A stretch of DNA of 8,129 bases. Origin: Betaproteobacteria bacterium. Its GTDB lineage: Bacteria; Pseudomonadota; Gammaproteobacteria; Burkholderiales; SG8-39. The position numbers and the translations under genes were made by a program. The first letter of the stretch is position 1. Each line of letters opens with the position of its first letter. This document shows positions 6,425-8,129 of this stretch, piece after piece. The notes under the pieces are model-generated. The model was not told the DNA's origin, did not search any database, and worked only from the letters and a program-made list of their open reading frames with translations. Location of the stretch: positions 1-8,129 of the forward strand of contig JAEKLK010000342.1 in assembly GCA_019509895.1 (NCBI GenBank), read 5' to 3'.

Positions 6425-7161
6425 TTATCCAGTTTCATCAGCTTGCGCAGCGCATTCTGCCTGATGAATTCGCTCGATTCATCGGCGCCGACGCAGCTGA
6501 TGACCGGGGCGCGGGTCGCGGGCGGCAGGAACGCGGGCGAGAGCCGCAACGCCGCCGCCTCGTCCAGGCGCAGATCGACGTTCAGCCAGTCGATGTCGAT
6601 CAACGGCCGCAGGTCGTAGACGCCGCTGATGGCGAGGCCGCCCTTCCAGAGGTCCTTCGGCAGCTGGCGGTCGAACGCCGGCCATTGCGCGGCCATCAGC
6701 ATCGCGCTCAGGTGCCCGCCGGCCGAGTGCCCACTGACGTAGAGGCGATCCTGGTCCATGCCGTACTCCTCGGCATTCAGCCAGAGCCAGCGGCTCGCGC
6801 GCAGCATCTGGCGCACGATCTCCTCCATCGACACTTTCGGACAGAGGTCGTAATTCACCACCGCGAGCGAGATGCCGCCCGCGACGAAGGTCGGCGCGAG
6901 GAACGAGAAGTCGCGCTTGTCGAGCGAGCGCCAGTAGCCGCCGTGGATGAACATCATGCAGCTGCCGTCGCCCTTCCTCGACGGAAAGAGGTCGAGCGTC
7001 TCGCCCGGCGCCTCGCCGTAGCGCAGGTCCAGATGGCTCGCCATGGTGCCGCGTGCCTTCTGCGAGTCTTCGGCCCAGCGCGCGAAGTACTGTGCGTGAT
7101 CGGGGACGAGCTCCCGGTTGTTGTACAGCTTGGAGAGAGAGCTCTTGTCCGGCGCGTTCAT
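6421..7161 (-). CDS. Alpha/beta hydrolase, HGGYW esterase/formamidase-like, C-terminally short
   Basis: Serine hydrolase of the alpha/beta fold, in the group that includes arylformamidase/kynurenine formamidase-like esterases. HGGYW (73-77) is the oxyanion-hole motif, GHSAGG (144-149) carries the nucleophile Ser146, and Asp228 in VGADESSEF is the likely acid. The catalytic His usually follows the acid by some 30-40 residues in a short N-H-F type motif. Here the protein ends at residue 246, only 18 residues after Asp228 (RQNALRKLMKLDK), and no such histidine is present. Neither alternative frame downstream restores one before the transglutaminase gene begins. ATG 7161 overlaps the dioxygenase stop and has GGAGGGAG (complement of 7170-7177) upstream. 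The frame is open further back but that part overlaps the dioxygenase. Activity is therefore doubtful. Confidence 0.87.
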   Translation of the reverse strand: MNAPDKSSLSKLYNNRELVPDHAQYFARWAEDSQKARGTMASHLDLRYGEAPGETLDLFPSRKGDGSCMMFIHGGYWRSLDKRDFSFLAPTFVAGGISLAVVNYDLCPKVSMEEIVRQMLRASRWLWLNAEEYGMDQDRLYVSGHSAGGHLSAMLMAAQWPAFDRQLPKDLWKGGLAISGVYDLRPLIDIDWLNVDLRLDEAAALRLSPAFLPPATRAPVISCVGADESSEFIRQNALRKLMKLDK

Positions 7162-8129
7162 CCCCGCTTCTCCCTCCATAGGCCCATCGCCTCCTGTCCC
7201 GGGCGGTCGGAGAACGAGAAGAGCACCGTCTCGCTCGTGGCCTCGATGCGCAGCGGCGTCCACGAGGGCACGACGAAGGTGTCGCGCGGCTCGAAGTCGA
7301 AGCTTTCGGTGCCGATGCTGACGCGGCCGCCGCCCTCGACCACCGAGTAGATGGTGCCGTCGGTGCTGCGATAGGCCTGCGACTGGAAGCGCGCCGGCAT
7401 GAGCTGGATGAAGGCGGCGATGGTGGGCATGGCGTGGCCGCCGCTGAGCGGGTTGATGAACTGCATCTTCCAGCCGTGGCACAGATCCGGGTCCTGGTCG
7501 CGCGACAGGAGCTCGAGCGACTCGCGGCTGCGCGCATAGGGATAGTTGAAGATCGGCGAGGTCTTGCCGAAAGGGGGCTTGGCGGCAAGCGGGGCGAGGC
7601 CGTTGCCGAAGCGCGCCGTGGCCGCGCCTTCGCTGCGCGTCACCGGCTGCACCTCCTCCGGGAACACCTCGTGGAATTGGGCGCCGAAGAGCTCGACGAT
7701 GCGCACGTCGAGGCCGTCCATCCACACGACCGGCTCGTTGCCCGGGTTGCCGTGGTCGTGGAAGGTCCACGATGGCGTGATGATGAAGTCGCCCGCGAGC
7801 ATCGTGGTGCGTTCTCCGTCGACCGCGGTATAGGCACCGGAGCCCTCGACAATGAAGCGCAGCGCCGACTGGCTGTGGCGATGGCTCGGCGCGATCTCGC
7901 CCGGCAGGATGAGCTGCAGCCCGGCGTACAGGCTCTGCGTGATGCACGACTCGCCGCGCATGCCCGGGTTTTCGAGCACCAGCACGCGTCGGATCGCTTC
8001 CTTGGCGGTGATCAGCTTGCCCGATTCCATGATGTAGGGACGCACGTCCTTGTACTTCCACAGGTACGGCTTGCAGCGTGTGACCGGCGTGTCGGGAATG
8101 AGGCCGTGCAGCACCTCCCAGAGCGGCGC
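7158..8129 (-). CDS. Gentisate 1,2-dioxygenase-type bicupin (5' end missing)
   Basis: Fe(II) ring-cleaving dioxygenase; gentisate 1,2-dioxygenase opens gentisate to maleylpyruvate, and close relatives act on salicylate or 1-hydroxy-2-naphthoate. 323 residues are visible and the frame is open at the right edge, where codons before GTG 8114 read APLWE. This continues the family's conserved N-terminus, so GTG 8114 is not the start. Counting from the Val at 8114: ENPGMRGES (48-56), SLYAGLQLILPGE (61-73), the first cupin's iron ligands His78 and His80 in SHRHSQSALRFI, and His119 in SWTFHDHGN. SPIFNYPYARSRE (186-198) and AMPTIAAFIQL (228-238) lead into the second cupin with YRSTDGTIYSVVEG (248-261) and SFSDRPGQEA (300-309). 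It looks intact and is the first visible gene of the - strand operon. No neighbour in view is a recognisable maleylpyruvate isomerase or fumarylpyruvate hydrolase, so the actual substrate is open. Confidence 0.93.
   Translation of the reverse strand, partial: APLWEVLHGLIPDTPVTRCKPYLWKYKDVRPYIMESGKLITAKEAIRRVLVLENPGMRGESCITQSLYAGLQLILPGEIAPSHRHSQSALRFIVEGSGAYTAVDGERTTMLAGDFIITPSWTFHDHGNPGNEPVVWMDGLDVRIVELFGAQFHEVFPEEVQPVTRSEGAATARFGNGLAPLAAKPPFGKTSPIFNYPYARSRESLELLSRDQDPDLCHGWKMQFINPLSGGHAMPTIAAFIQLMPARFQSQAYRSTDGTIYSVVEGGGRVSIGTESFDFEPRDTFVVPSWTPLRIEATSETVLFSFSDRPGQEAMGLWREKRG

Noticed and set aside
5573..7350. Long + strand open frames (5573-6619, 6412-7350) over the - strand operon
   Set aside because: They are antisense shadows with low-complexity Arg/Ala/Val composition. 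The - strand frames carry clear family motifs.
8114..8129. GTG 8114 as the start of the dioxygenase
   Set aside because: The upstream in-frame codons to the window edge (APLWE) fit the conserved family N-terminus and contain no stop, so the gene continues outside.
1..8129. tRNA or rRNA genes, CRISPR arrays, insertion sequences or att sites
   Set aside because: No cloverleaf, short regularly spaced repeats, transposase motifs or terminal inverted repeats were found. The only direct repeats are the coding RidA units.

Overview
The window is high-GC DNA that reads as a betaproteobacterium. RpoA ends in [10 protein letters not shown] and L17 and S4 look betaproteobacterial, but this is a judgement from recalled sequence patterns, not from a tree. 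The left end is the tail of the conserved alpha operon: rpsD (5' end cut by the window edge), rpoA and rplQ, closely spaced on the + strand and intact as far as visible. A strong GC hairpin with a T-rich tail follows rplQ by 11 bases, and it lies inside the first codons of the next gene, a DUF488 protein.

Right of DUF488 is accessory metabolic DNA in two convergent units. On the + strand is a gene made of three head-to-tail RidA (YjgF/YER057c/UK114) domains. It is exactly 3 x 417 nt, and an in-frame amber codon replaces the CAG that the other two copies have at the same position. It is followed, with an ATGA overlap, by a short-chain dehydrogenase. The Shine-Dalgarno sequence of the RidA gene lies in the 3' arm of a perfect 9-bp hairpin with a GCGA (GNRA) loop.

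On the - strand, transcribed from the right edge inward, are a gentisate 1,2-dioxygenase-type bicupin (5' end cut off), an alpha/beta hydrolase of the HGGYW kind, a transglutaminase-like protein and a MOFRL-type glycerate kinase. The first three are linked by ATGA overlaps and the kinase starts 10 bases later. The kinase is broken by a frameshift and apparent short deletion, and the hydrolase stops before the region that normally carries its catalytic histidine. The two units meet tail to tail on one CTAG that supplies both stop codons.

Together the accessory genes suggest catabolism of an aromatic or hydroxy/keto acid: ring cleavage by the dioxygenase, hydrolysis, NAD-dependent oxidation, phosphorylation of a glycerate-like product, and RidA-type removal of reactive enamine/imine intermediates. 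No substrate can be assigned. Several lesions in this block, set beside an undamaged ribosomal operon, point to decay in progress or to sequencing errors. The most interesting object is the single-chain triple RidA, because known RidA proteins work as homotrimers.
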